Assembly: GCF_002002905.1 (NCBI RefSeq)
Contig: NZ_CP019509.1
Coordinates: forward strand, 496,001-560,000
Length of the DNA stretch: 64,000 nt
Reading direction: 5' to 3'
Origin: Aquaspirillum sp. LM1
Lineage (GTDB): Bacteria; Pseudomonadota; Gammaproteobacteria; Burkholderiales; Aquaspirillaceae
Shown: piece by piece, positions 47,109 to 55,242 of the stretch
How positions within the stretch are numbered: the first letter of the stretch is position 1
How the letters are laid out: each line of letters starts with the position of its first letter
Notes under the pieces: model-generated
The model's input: only the letters and a program-made list of their open reading frames with translations
What the model was told of the DNA's origin: nothing
Databases searched by the model: none
Made by a program: the position numbers and the translations under genes

Positions 47109-48191
47109 TGTCGCGTCCCGTGTGATCATATTCCAATTCGTAGCTGGCCACTCTTCTTGGCAAGAGACCTGATGCGTGATCTGATTGAGACATTGAAAGC
47201 GGAGCAATCAACATGAGTGAAGTCCACGCCCAGGCCCGAACCACCCCTCGCACGCGAGCCGAGATCAAGAACTCAACAGCATCATTGCTTGAATTGGCAA
47301 AACGCTACAACATCAGCGTGGCCACCGCACGCAAGTGGAAGCAGCGCGATAGCCAGGAGGATTTATCACACCGCCCGCACAAGCTTTGCACCACGCTGAC
47401 GCCGGCGCAGGAGGCGATTGTCGTGGCCTTGCGAAGCCTGACGCTACTGGGACTGGATGACCTGGTCGCGGTGGTGCGCGAATTCATCAATCCAGACGTC
47501 TCGCGCTCTGGGCTGGATCGCTGTCTGCGCCGCCATGGCGTGGCCAACCTGCGTCAACTGCAAGCCGAGGCGCTGGCTGATGCCGGCCAGGTCCAGCCGC
47601 CGGTCAAAACCTTCAAGGATTACGAGCCAGGCTTCCTGCACATGGATATCAAGTACTTACCGAAGATGCCTGACGAGAAAGAGCGGCGCTACCTGTTTGT
47701 GGCCATCGACCGCGCCACCCGCTGGGTGTTCATGCATATCTATGCCAATCAAAGTGAGCGCAGCAGCGTGGACTTTTTAAACCGGCTGGAGCGCGCAGCA
47801 CCGATGAAGATCGTCAGGTTGCTCACCGACAACGGCAGCCAGTTCACCGACCGCTTCACCAGCAAAAAACGTGAGCCAACCGGGCAGCATGCCTTTGATG
47901 TTCGCTGCACGGAGCTGGGCATTGAGCACCGCCTGTGCCCGCCGCGCCATCCACAGACAAACGGGATGGTTGAGCGCTTCAATGGCCGAATCAGTGAGGT
48001 GGTGAGTCAGACCCGATTTGCTTCAGCCGCCGAGTTGGAAACGACGCTTGAACGCTATGTGAAAACGTACAATCATCAGATTCCGCAGCGTGCGCTCAAT
48101 CATCTTTCGCCCGTTCAGGCGCTGAAGGAATGGCAGAAGAAAAAACCTGAATTATTCAAGAAACGCATTTATAACCAGGCGGGACTTGACA
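47109..48191 (+). mobile_element. Insertion sequence, IS481 family
   Basis: The proposed ends are TGTCGCGTCCCG at 47109 and, as complement, TGTCAAGTCCCG at 48191, which match at 10 of 12 positions. I see no clear target duplication, so this may be an older insertion or one end may be off. The transposase frame runs through the right end into flanking DNA before it stops. The element lies directly beside the terminator of the microcin cluster. Confidence 0.7.
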
Positions 48192-48220
48192 GTGTAACTT
48201 GTTCAAGTGATTGGGCTTAG
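47213..48220 (+). CDS. IS481 family transposase
   Basis: The 335-residue transposase has an N-terminal helix-turn-helix (LAKRYNISVATARKWKQRD) and the DDE core: GFLHMDIKYLPKM near residue 141, LLTDNGSQFTDRF near 201 and the HPQTNGMVERFNGRI segment near 245 with the catalytic glutamate. The end NQAGLDSVTCSSDWA probably includes residues from flanking DNA, since the element's right end lies near the LDS codons. The frame is otherwise intact. Confidence 0.9.
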   Translation: MSEVHAQARTTPRTRAEIKNSTASLLELAKRYNISVATARKWKQRDSQEDLSHRPHKLCTTLTPAQEAIVVALRSLTLLGLDDLVAVVREFINPDVSRSGLDRCLRRHGVANLRQLQAEALADAGQVQPPVKTFKDYEPGFLHMDIKYLPKMPDEKERRYLFVAIDRATRWVFMHIYANQSERSSVDFLNRLERAAPMKIVRLLTDNGSQFTDRFTSKKREPTGQHAFDVRCTELGIEHRLCPPRHPQTNGMVERFNGRISEVVSQTRFASAAELETTLERYVKTYNHQIPQRALNHLSPVQALKEWQKKKPELFKKRIYNQAGLDSVTCSSDWA

Positions 48221-48249
48221 AAGTCTTGAACTATACATATTCGTTTTAG

Positions 48250-48290
48250 TAAAAATAAAACGCTGCCGACTAGTACTATCGCCAGCAGCG
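48250..48290 (-). terminator. Rho-independent terminator of the microcin operon
   Basis: On the minus strand, CGCTGC (48290-48285) and GCAGCG (48266-48261) close an 18-base loop and are followed by TTTTATTTTTAC. It lies 14 bases after the stop of the small membrane protein gene. Confidence 0.8.
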
Positions 48291-48303
48291 GTTAATGATG
48301 TGG

Positions 48304-48447
48304 CTAGCCAAAAATACCTAGCAAGCCAATTCCAGAAAGAATTAGTATAAATACTGCGGCAATTCTAGCTGGCAGTAACTGGGGCATCAAGTTGGCAGTC
48401 ACAACAATACCAAGGATGATAGCCAAAAATATTGAACTATTCCCCAT
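48304..48447 (-). CDS. Small two-helix membrane protein, possible microcin immunity
   Basis: The 47-residue protein MGNSSIFLAIILGIVVTANL... is almost wholly hydrophobic, with two membrane helices around a short NLMPQLLPAR turn. The ATG at 48445-48447 has GGAG nine bases upstream and overlaps the end of the microcin gene by 11 bases, so translation is coupled. Small membrane proteins coded right after class II microcins are usually the immunity proteins, but there is no sequence proof here. Confidence 0.6.
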   Translation of the reverse strand: MGNSSIFLAIILGIVVTANLMPQLLPARIAAVFILILSGIGLLGIFG

Positions 48448-48646
48448 CACCATCTGCTCCAACCAGATTTCCACATACCATTCCTCCAATAATTCCAGCT
48501 AATGCACCAACATTATTTGCCCCTGCTGCTGTTTTTGTTAAAAGGGCCCCTGCAACCCAGCCGACCCCGGTAAAACCAGCAATGCATTGCGTCTCTGTTA
48601 TCCCTCCGCTGATCAACTCAATATCTGAAATCAATAATTCACGCAT
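48437..48646 (-). CDS. Class II microcin-like precursor with double-glycine leader
   Basis: The 69-residue peptide starts MRELLISDIELISGG, a double-glycine leader of the kind cut by C39-peptidase ABC exporters and close in style to the colicin V leader. The predicted mature part, about 54 residues, is small-residue-rich with GxxxG-like runs (GVGWVAGALL, GALAGIIGGMVCG) and two cysteines, at the start (ETQCIAG) and near the end (GMVCGN), which could form one disulfide as in microcin V. The tail is acidic (GADGDGE). A very strong AGGAGG ribosome binding site precedes the ATG. Confidence 0.82.
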   Translation of the reverse strand: MRELLISDIELISGGITETQCIAGFTGVGWVAGALLTKTAAGANNVGALAGIIGGMVCGNLVGADGDGE

Positions 48647-48968
48647 GTTATCCTCCTGGAAAATTAAAATTAATGTACGGCATAAAAAATATTTAGTTTC
48701 TTTTGATTTTTTAAACTCCTCTGGTTGAGATTTAATAAAACTATTTGCATTTAAAATTTAAAATCTATGCGGCTTTTTTAATAACCTTTCAACAAGTAAC
48801 GTCACCCGAGAATGTAACGGCATTTTTGATGGCTTGCTGCCGCATCATTTGTAAGGTTTGATGATCAAGGATGCGCCCATCGAAAGGTCGTTTGCATCTC
48901 ATGGGGCGTACTATCGCTCACATGACGCTACTTACGGGAAAGTTAGTATGTGGTGTGGTGAACGCCAT
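48647..48968. other. AT-rich gap upstream of the microcin gene
   Basis: About 320 bases of AT-rich DNA lie between the microcin start and the family A element. They should hold the microcin promoter if one exists separate from the oxygenase gene. Two TAACG-bearing words near 48798-48820 hint at a decayed repeat. No gene is seen. Confidence 0.4.
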
Positions 48969-48972
48969 CTAG

Positions 48973-49081
48973 GGACGCGCTGATTTATTCAGGAAAATCG
49001 TGTTTGCTAAAATAAAAACACATAAAAATCAACCATCTGGATTCCCGCCTTCGCGGGAATGACGATTTTTTCAGCGTATCC
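48973..49081 (+). repeat. Miniature inverted-repeat element, family A, copy 3
   Basis: A 109-bp copy has ends GGACGCGCTGA and TCAGCGTATCC and a perfect CTAG on both sides (48969-48972 and 49082-49085). The palindrome ATTCCCGCCTTCGCGGGAAT is at 49050-49069. It lies between the oxygenase gene and the microcin gene, ending 5 bases from the oxygenase stop. Confidence 0.88.
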
Positions 49082-49086
49082 CTAGG

Positions 49087-50232
49087 TTATTCAATGCTTA
49101 AGATGTCATGGGTTAGTAGCCCCTCAGCTAATGCTTGTACTTTACTTTGATGAACTGGGCCAGCTTTTTCAATTATCTGCTTAATACTCACACTACCTTC
49201 TAGAATCCAGTTCTCAATGATTTTGGCAGAAATTTCGTCAATTTTTATTGTAAATCCATTTACTATTAGCCGATCTGATCTGGGCTCGGCGCGGTAAGCT
49301 GAGTTAATGGATAAGATATCTTCTGGCCTCAGAATAGGTAAGCTGCCTCTACTAGAATGTTCTATTGCAAATGGAGAAGTCACCCGCTCTTGCTCGACTT
49401 GTACTTTTTTAAAAGCACAAATATTTTCTGGATTAAGTAACTCTTCATGGATATTTTTCAATGCTTCACGAATCTCTTGAAGGCCATCTTCTTCAAACTT
49501 TAGTGTTTTACGAAAATCTAGTAAACGTGCTAATGTGTTACCACAAGACCATGCTATATAGTCGGCTATATGCGCAGTATGAATCCCAACTGCAATATGG
49601 AAAGTCTCTTCTCCTTCTAATGGAATAGCCTCATGCCACCAGCCGCGTGGAATATAAAGCACATCACCAGTTTCTAAAATACCATCAAATATAGGGTTGA
49701 CAGGGCATTCATGCTTGTATTCCTTACTTTTTTGATGAGGTAACGGCAATGGGAAAGTAGGCTCAAATATCTTCCAGCGTTTACGGCCAATCAATTGCAC
49801 GGCAAATACATCATGAGTATCCCAGTGCTTAGCAAAAGTCCCCTCTCCGCCAAATGCAATGTAACCATTAGCAGCTGCTTTTTCCCCGACAAAGCGGGAA
49901 ATTGACATTGTTAATTTTTGAATGAGTGGTAGTTTAATATCTAGACGATTTAAAACTAGCGTTGCCCCATTATGCAAATATGCATTGAATGCGTCTTTCA
50001 CAATGCGTGAACGCTGCAAACCAATGTCTACAAAAAATTCTGTGTATTTATTTTGTGGCACTAAGCCATCTTTATACAAATGAAGCAAACCATCACTTGG
50101 ATCCCATGAAAACAACGTTTCATTGATATGTTTCCATTCTATGCCGTGATCAGTAAATTCGTTTTTACAGATAAAAAGCCGTTTCTCAAAGTAGTTGCCG
50201 ATAAAATCGGCTCTTGACATGCCAAAAATCAT
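49087..50232 (-). CDS. JmjC/cupin-4 type Fe(II), 2-oxoglutarate oxygenase
   Basis: The 381-residue protein has a JmjC-like core: HWDTHDVFAVQLIGRKRWKI near residue 138 with the HxD metal pair, then GDVLYIPRGWWHEAIP near 193 with the distal histidine, followed by FHIAVGIHTAHIADY. This resembles bacterial YcfD/RoxA ribosomal-protein hydroxylases and MINA53/NO66 proteins, and like them it has a C-terminal winged-helix-like part (residues about 300-381). The ATG at 50230-50232 has GAGG upstream. It lies in line with the microcin genes and the secretion gene and has the same AT-rich composition, so it may hydroxylate the precursor peptide. That role is inference. Confidence 0.8.
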   Translation of the reverse strand: MIFGMSRADFIGNYFEKRLFICKNEFTDHGIEWKHINETLFSWDPSDGLLHLYKDGLVPQNKYTEFFVDIGLQRSRIVKDAFNAYLHNGATLVLNRLDIKLPLIQKLTMSISRFVGEKAAANGYIAFGGEGTFAKHWDTHDVFAVQLIGRKRWKIFEPTFPLPLPHQKSKEYKHECPVNPIFDGILETGDVLYIPRGWWHEAIPLEGEETFHIAVGIHTAHIADYIAWSCGNTLARLLDFRKTLKFEEDGLQEIREALKNIHEELLNPENICAFKKVQVEQERVTSPFAIEHSSRGSLPILRPEDILSINSAYRAEPRSDRLIVNGFTIKIDEISAKIIENWILEGSVSIKQIIEKAGPVHQSKVQALAEGLLTHDILSIE

Positions 50233-50348
50233 ATCTATATATCCTCTAATTTATTTCTGTAAAGCTGAGTGAAAATTATCTGATTATATTTCTGTTTTTA
50301 ATTAACTTATTGTGAAGAATTATTCTTGCACCTAATATACTGTATTGC

Positions 50349-51611
50349 TTATGGGAAATATTTGTGAAAACCATACAATGGTTCAAGTATCCATTCAATC
50401 AGGCGTCGCCTTTCCTGTTCAATGTCTGCTTCCAATGCCATTCCTGGTCGTAGCATAATCTGCTTACCATAAGCCAAAATGTACTGCGCAGCTAATTTAA
50501 CTGTGACGCGATAAACTACTTCTTGGCTTATAAGCGGTGAGGCCATCGGTAGCTCATTAACTGGAATCGGGCTTCGCGCAATTTCTTTAACTATTCCATC
50601 ATATTGACCAAACTTCTGATAGGGATATGCTTGATAGCGCAGGCGAACTTTTTGGCCAATTTCAATAAATCCAATCGCGCGGGATGGTAAATATAAATTA
50701 GCCTCTAATTGTGCATCTACTGGTAAAAGAATTGCCAATGCTTGCCCATTGATAGGCTGGCCAACCTGAGCTGTAATTGACGTCACAATACTATCCAGTG
50801 GTGCCGTGATGGCATAACGATCTCGTGTCTGCAACTCTGCAGTTTCTTGTGCTAACACCCCAAAATCGCGATCAATATCAGCTAATTCTTGATCCGTACG
50901 AGTAGGAATTTGGTGCAATTCATCTTAAATTGCTACTAAATTGCGCTTGAGTTCCGTATTTTGGCGCTGCAGACTGAGCAACTGTGAGCGCTGAGCTGCA
51001 ACAGCATCTTCTTTTTCCTGAAGAGCGAGAGTAGAAATGAATTGTTCTTGCTCCAATTGTCTATGCTTTTGCAATATTTTAATTGCGGCGTTGACGCGGC
51101 TTTTTTGAAGATCAACTTGCTGATTATTATGTGACAATTCATTTTTTAACATAACAATTTTATTTTTCAATCCATGCTGGGCTTGCTTGGCTAATAATTG
51201 ACTGGCTTCTCTTGCTCTCTGTAAGCTTATACGGCGCTGCTCAAGAGATGTGGCGTGAATTTCTCTCAAGGCAATAATTTTGCCACCATTTACTTGACTG
51301 CGTTCGTCACTAAGAACAAACAAAATATCGCCTTTGCGAACATGCTGCCCTTCTTCTACCCGGCGCTCCGAAACCATTCCTGCAATAGGTGGTATAATTC
51401 TCACCAGCCCATTCACTGGAAGTAATGACCCAGTTGCTGTGGCACGTTTCGTGTACGAGCCTAGTACCAAATAGGCAGTTATACTAGCTACGATAAATAC
51501 GGTACAGGCCACAAATATCCAGCTTGATACTGGACGGATTAATATGACAGATCCGTGTTTATGTTCAGCCCTTGCATTCAAAACTTCTTTTCGAAACAAT
51601 CTGACCTCCAT
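50349..51611 (-). pseudogene. CvaA/HlyD-like microcin secretion adaptor, broken by in-frame TAA
   Basis: The first 228 codons code the start of a membrane fusion protein: one membrane helix (SWIFVACTVFIVASITAYLVL), a biotinyl-lipoyl-like strand (RIIPPIAGMVSERRVEEGQH), and a coiled coil up to LKRNLVAI. A TAA at 50925-50927 follows. The same frame then goes on as DELHQIPTRTDQELADIDRD, through the second lipoyl half (YAITAPLDSIVTSITAQVGQ), to the beta-barrel domain, ending at 50349. One nonsense change thus splits a normal ~420-codon CvaA-type gene. A restart at an internal ATG (50918) seems weak. No C39-peptidase ABC exporter is coded nearby. Confidence 0.82.
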
Positions 51612-52039
51612 TATTATAAGCTTATGATTTTACGCCATCGCCACGAGTGAAACATTGAAGAAACGACTATAGCATACAGACAAGAATTTAAATTTTTACC
51701 TTTTATCTTATTCTTACAAAAATTTGAATTTATTACGATATTTAATGTTTTTTTGAGTGATATTAATTAACTTAAGACTGGTTGTCCTATAGTACAATGA
51801 TATTGATTTTCGTTACAATTTTCATGTGCGAATATTGGTAAGCCATTTTCCATGCTGTTGTAATAACACAACATTAATCATCCCGACCTATGCCAATCGA
51901 CCCAAGCTAACAGCCCCGCCTCTTCTCCCCCAAAAGCACACCTCCCCCTCCGCCAACTGGCCAGCCTTGACCCAGGATAAGGCCGCCACTCAGAGGCGGT
52001 CTTACAGTCCCCGCTTGCTCCATCACGAGGACTGCAACC
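51612..52039. other. 428-bp gap between the secretion gene and ubiU
   Basis: The left two-thirds is very AT-rich and should hold the leftward promoter of the microcin cluster; the right third turns GC-rich as ubiU nears. No exporter gene fragment is seen. TTGAGTGATATTAA near 51752 has a loose FNR shape but is not convincing. Confidence 0.5.
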
Positions 52040-53035
52040 ATGGAACTGATCGCGCCCGCCGGCAATCTGGCGGCGTTGAAAGCGGCGGTGCTGGCCGGGG
52101 CCGATGCGGTGTATCTGGGCCTGAAAAACGCCACCAACGCCCGCAATTTTGCCGGGCTGAATTTCACCGAGGCCGACATTGCCCAGGGCGTGGCGTTTGC
52201 CCGCCAGCATGGCTGTCAGGTGCTGTTCGCCATCAACACCTTTGCCCAGCCTGGCCGTGCGCAGGCGTGGCGCGCGGCGGTGGACGCCGCCTGCCGGCTG
52301 GGTGCGGATGCGCTGATTCTGGCCGACCCCGGCGTGCTGGCCTACGCCCGCCAGCGCTACCCGCAGCAGCGCCTGCATTTGTCGGTGCAGGGCTCGGCCA
52401 CCCACGCCGACGCCATTGAGCTGATGCGCGAGCAGTTTGGCATCCAGCGCGTGGTGTTGCCGCGTGTGCTCACCGTGGCCGACATCGCCCGCTTGATTGA
52501 AAAAACCCCCGTCGAAGTGGAAGTGTTCGGCTTTGGCAGCCTGTGCGTGATGGCCGAGGGGCGTTGCCTGCTGTCCAGCTTCGCCACTGGCGATTCGCCC
52601 AATAATCGCGGCGTGTGCTCGCCGGCGCATGCGGTGCGCTGGCAGCAGCGCGATGGCCAGATGGAGGCGCGCTTGAACGGCCTGCTGATCGACCGTTACG
52701 CACCGGACGAACCGGCCGCCTACCCGACCTTGTGCAAGGGCCGCTTTAGCGTAGAGGGCCGGCGCGACCATGCGCTGGAAGAACCCACCAGCCTGAATGC
52801 GCTCAGCCTGCTGCCGCGCCTGGCGGCGATTGGCGTGCGCGCCATCAAGATTGAGGGCCGCCAGCGCAGCCCGGCCTATGTGGCGCAAGTGGTGGCCACC
52901 CTGCGCGCGGCGCTGGACGCCGCCCAGGCCGCGCCAGCGCGCTATCAACCCCATCCCGACTGGCAACACACGCTGGCCCGCCACGCCGAAGGCAGCCAGA
53001 CCACGCAGGGAGCGTTTGAGCGACCATGGAAATGA
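52040..53035 (+). CDS. ubiU: O2-independent ubiquinone hydroxylation protein UbiU
   Basis: UbiU and UbiV form a complex with 4Fe-4S clusters that hydroxylates the quinone ring without oxygen. The 331-residue U32-peptidase-like protein starts MELIAPAGNLAALKAAVLAG and has GADAVYLGLKNATNARNFAG. The four cluster cysteines fit: GSLCVMAEGRCLLSS near 171 and 178, NRGVCSPA near 194 and PTLCKGRF near 234. It overlaps ubiV by 10 bases. The neighbours are other genes for life without oxygen. Confidence 0.94.
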   Translation: MELIAPAGNLAALKAAVLAGADAVYLGLKNATNARNFAGLNFTEADIAQGVAFARQHGCQVLFAINTFAQPGRAQAWRAAVDAACRLGADALILADPGVLAYARQRYPQQRLHLSVQGSATHADAIELMREQFGIQRVVLPRVLTVADIARLIEKTPVEVEVFGFGSLCVMAEGRCLLSSFATGDSPNNRGVCSPAHAVRWQQRDGQMEARLNGLLIDRYAPDEPAAYPTLCKGRFSVEGRRDHALEEPTSLNALSLLPRLAAIGVRAIKIEGRQRSPAYVAQVVATLRAALDAAQAAPARYQPHPDWQHTLARHAEGSQTTQGAFERPWK

Positions 53036-53916
53036 CCCCACCGTTTCTCATCACCCTGGGCCCGCTGCTGTACTACTGGCCACGGCAGACCGTGCAGGCG
53101 TTTTACCGCGAGGTGGCCGCCAGCGCGGTGGACGTGGTGTATCTGGGCGAAACCGTGTGCCTGCGCCGCCATGTGCTGCGCCCGGCTGACTGGCTGGAGA
53201 TCGCTGCCGAGCTGGCTGCCGCCGGCAAGCAGGTGGTGCTGTCCACGCCAACGCTGGTGGAATCCGGCGCGGCGATTCAGCTCACCCACAAGCTGGCCGG
53301 CCAGGATAACTGGCTGGTGGAGGCCGGCGACCTGGGCGCCATCCGCGCGCGCGGCGGCCGGCCATTTGTGGCCGGCCCGCACCTGAACGCCTACCACGGC
53401 GACACCCTGCGCTGGCTGGCCGGCCTGGGCGCCTGCCGCTTTGTTGCCCCGCTGGAGCTCAACCGCACCGACCTGGCCGCGCTGCTGGCGGAAACCCCGC
53501 CCGGCCTGCAATGCGAGGTGATGGTGTGGGGACGCATGCCGCTGGCGTTTTCGGCGCGCTGCTTCACCGCCCGGCATTTTGACCTGAGCAAGGACGATTG
53601 CGTCTTCCGCTGCATCGAGCACCCGGATGGCCTGGCCATGCGCACCCAGGAAGACAGTGAATTCCTCACCCTGAACGGTGTGCAGACCCAATCCGGTGCC
53701 GTGCTGGATTTGCTGGATCAAGCCAGTGAACTGGCGCAACTGGGCGTGGCGGCGCTGCGGGTCAGCCCGCAATCACAAGGCACGCTGCAAGCCATCGCCG
53801 CCCTGGCCGCCGTCCGCGCCGGCCAGCCGGTGCCCAGCGTCATGTTGCCGGCGGGCATTGGCCGCTGCAATGGCTATTGGTGGGGCGAATCCGGCAACGT
53901 GTGGCGTGAACGCTGA
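53026..53916 (+). CDS. ubiV: O2-independent ubiquinone hydroxylation protein UbiV
   Basis: UbiV is the partner of UbiU. The 296-residue protein starts MEMTPPFLITLGPLLYYWPR; VVYLGETVCLRRH near 38-46 gives the first cluster cysteine, and SARCFTARHF then KDDCVFRCIEHPDG near 180-200 give the other three. ALRVSPQSQGTLQ is typical near the C-terminus. Its start overlaps the ubiU end, so they are translated together. Confidence 0.94.
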   Translation: MEMTPPFLITLGPLLYYWPRQTVQAFYREVAASAVDVVYLGETVCLRRHVLRPADWLEIAAELAAAGKQVVLSTPTLVESGAAIQLTHKLAGQDNWLVEAGDLGAIRARGGRPFVAGPHLNAYHGDTLRWLAGLGACRFVAPLELNRTDLAALLAETPPGLQCEVMVWGRMPLAFSARCFTARHFDLSKDDCVFRCIEHPDGLAMRTQEDSEFLTLNGVQTQSGAVLDLLDQASELAQLGVAALRVSPQSQGTLQAIAALAAVRAGQPVPSVMLPAGIGRCNGYWWGESGNVWRER

Positions 53917-54325
53917 ACGCGGCATGCTTCGCCGCCAACAGAAACATGCCGCCGACACCGCCACGTCTGGCGACAGGCAAACGGCAACGCGGCATGTCTC
54001 GCCGGCGCCACGGGTTGCACGCGACCCCGTGATTTCCAATCCAGAACGCGCCACAGCGTGGCGTCGTCGCTCAACAAATGGCGGTCAACGCAATTTTATC
54101 GTTGGCGCGCCGTGGCCCCTGGCCTGGGCCCCCGCCTGCGCGGGGGCGACGTGGTGGAGGGGTGGCGCACGGCAAAGCGCCGATTGCGCCATCCGCTGTC
54201 CGTTGCGCCCCACCCCGTCATTTGCGCGCAGGCGGAAATCCAGATGCTGGCCATGTGTGCTGCCGGCGGGATGCCGCAAAGGATCCGCCGCCGCCCCACC
54301 CGATTCATGTCAAGGAGCTCACCTC
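53917..54325. other. 409-bp gap between ubiV and ubiT with decayed palindromes
   Basis: No gene is seen. The palindrome GCCCCCGCCTGCGCGGGGGC lies at 54128-54147 and a decayed dRS3-like ATTTGCGCGCAGGCGGAAAT at 54220-54239. Two direct copies of CGCGGCATG followed by TCGCCG lie near 53919 and 53990. The palindrome pair has the same spacing style as family B elements, so this may be an old, worn copy. Confidence 0.45.
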
Positions 54326-54736
54326 ATGTCTGTAGCCACTTTCGGCGCCATCGTGCCGCCGGTTTTGCTGTCTCCCCCTTTGTGCGCCGTGCTGGAGCTG
54401 GCCCGTCTGGGCCGCTGGCTGCAACCGCCGGCTGAGCTGGAAGGGCGCAGCGTGGCGCTGACGCTGACCGACCTGGGTTTGCGCCATGGCCTGTGTTGCC
54501 GCCAGGGGCGGTTTCGGCCGCATGGCGTGGCCGACGCCGAGCTGAGCCTGTCGGCCAGTCTGGCCGATGTGTTGCAGCTGCTGGCTGGCCAGGTGGATGC
54601 TGACACCTTGTTTTTTCAGCGCCGGCTGGCGATTGCCGGCGACACCGAGCTGGGCCTGGTGGTGAAAAACTGGCTGGATGCGCAAGAGCGCCCGGCCTGG
54701 CTGACCCGGCTGGCGGCGCGCTGGAGCCCAATGTGA
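54326..54736 (+). CDS. ubiT: UbiT, SCP2-domain accessory factor for anaerobic ubiquinone synthesis
   Basis: UbiT binds lipids through an SCP2 domain and is needed with UbiUV for ubiquinone made without oxygen. The 136-residue protein has the SCP2 pattern: LEGRSVALTLTDLGL, then ADAELSLSASLADVLQLLAG near 75, DTLFFQRRLAIAGDTELGLV near 95 and KNWLDA. AAGGAG precedes the ATG at 54326. Its last bases overlap the next gene's GTG. Confidence 0.9.
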   Translation: MSVATFGAIVPPVLLSPPLCAVLELARLGRWLQPPAELEGRSVALTLTDLGLRHGLCCRQGRFRPHGVADAELSLSASLADVLQLLAGQVDADTLFFQRRLAIAGDTELGLVVKNWLDAQERPAWLTRLAARWSPM

Positions 54737-55170
54737 GCGCGCCAACCGCCCCAGCGGACAAACCGCTGGTGTACGCCTGCTCGGGTTGCTCGAATGTCGC
54801 CCAGTTGGCCAATCAGCTGGCGGTGGCGCTGGACCGCAGCGGCGAGGCGCAGATGTCGTGCATCAGCGGGGTGGGCGGCGGCGTGCCGGCGCTGGTGAAG
54901 CTGGCGCAAAGCGGGCGGCCGATTCTGGCCTTGGATGGCTGCCCGCTGGCCTGCTGCCAGGCCTGTCTGGCCCAGGCTGGGGTGACGGCGGATCGGCATG
55001 TGGTGCTCAGCGAGCTGGCCATCCGCAAGCGCCATGGCCGTGAGTGCACGGCTGACGAGCATCAGCAGGCGGCGCACGCCGTGCGCGCCGCGCTAGCGCA
55101 GCTGGCGGGCGGCGCTTTGCCCACTGTTGGCGCAGGGCTTGATGGCCATCAAGCAAACACAAAATGCTGA
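54733..55170 (+). CDS. DGC-type putative zinc-binding protein
   Basis: The 145-residue protein has YACSGCSNVAQLANQLAVAL near residue 14, MSCISGVGG near 40 and ALDGCPLACCQACLAQAG near 67. The cysteine pattern, with the D-G-C triad, is that of the DGC family, annotated as putative zinc-binding. Its function is not known, but the gene is often near anaerobic metabolism genes, as here between ubiT and nrdD. The start is GTG at 54733 in a GTGA overlap with the ubiT stop. A perfect FNR-type box for the next gene lies inside its 3' end. Confidence 0.75.
   Translation: MSAPTAPADKPLVYACSGCSNVAQLANQLAVALDRSGEAQMSCISGVGGGVPALVKLAQSGRPILALDGCPLACCQACLAQAGVTADRHVVLSELAIRKRHGRECTADEHQQAAHAVRAALAQLAGGALPTVGAGLDGHQANTKC
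55139..55152. promoter_or_regulatory. Perfect FNR/Anr box upstream of nrdD
   Basis: TTGATGGCCATCAA is an exact match to TTGAT-N4-ATCAA. It lies inside the last codons of the DGC-type gene, about 70 bp before the likely nrdD transcription start, a distance at which FNR can activate. Confidence 0.8.
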
Positions 55171-55203
55171 GTTTTTCTAAGCAATAAACACAATATGTAG
55201 TGT
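55157..55203. promoter_or_regulatory. Two NrdR boxes upstream of nrdD
   Basis: ACACAATATGTAGTGT at 55188-55203 fits the NrdR consensus ACACWATATWTWGTGT very well; ACACAAAATGCTGAGT at 55157-55172 fits more loosely. They are exactly 31 bp apart, three helix turns, the hallmark of NrdR repressor sites. A -10-like TATGAT lies at 55204-55209, right beside the second box. Confidence 0.85.
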
Positions 55204-55242
55204 TATGATCCCGTCCATCATCACTATCTGGAGGGTCGCGCC

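Noticed and set aside
50925-50927. TAA in the HlyD-like gene as programmed recoding
   Set aside because: TAA is not used for selenocysteine or pyrrolysine, and there is no sign of a signal around it. A nonsense mutation is the simpler reading.
51752-51765. TTGAGTGATATTAA as an FNR site for ubiU
   Set aside because: It has a mismatch in each half and lies almost 290 bp before ubiU, while the perfect box before nrdD shows how a real site looks here.
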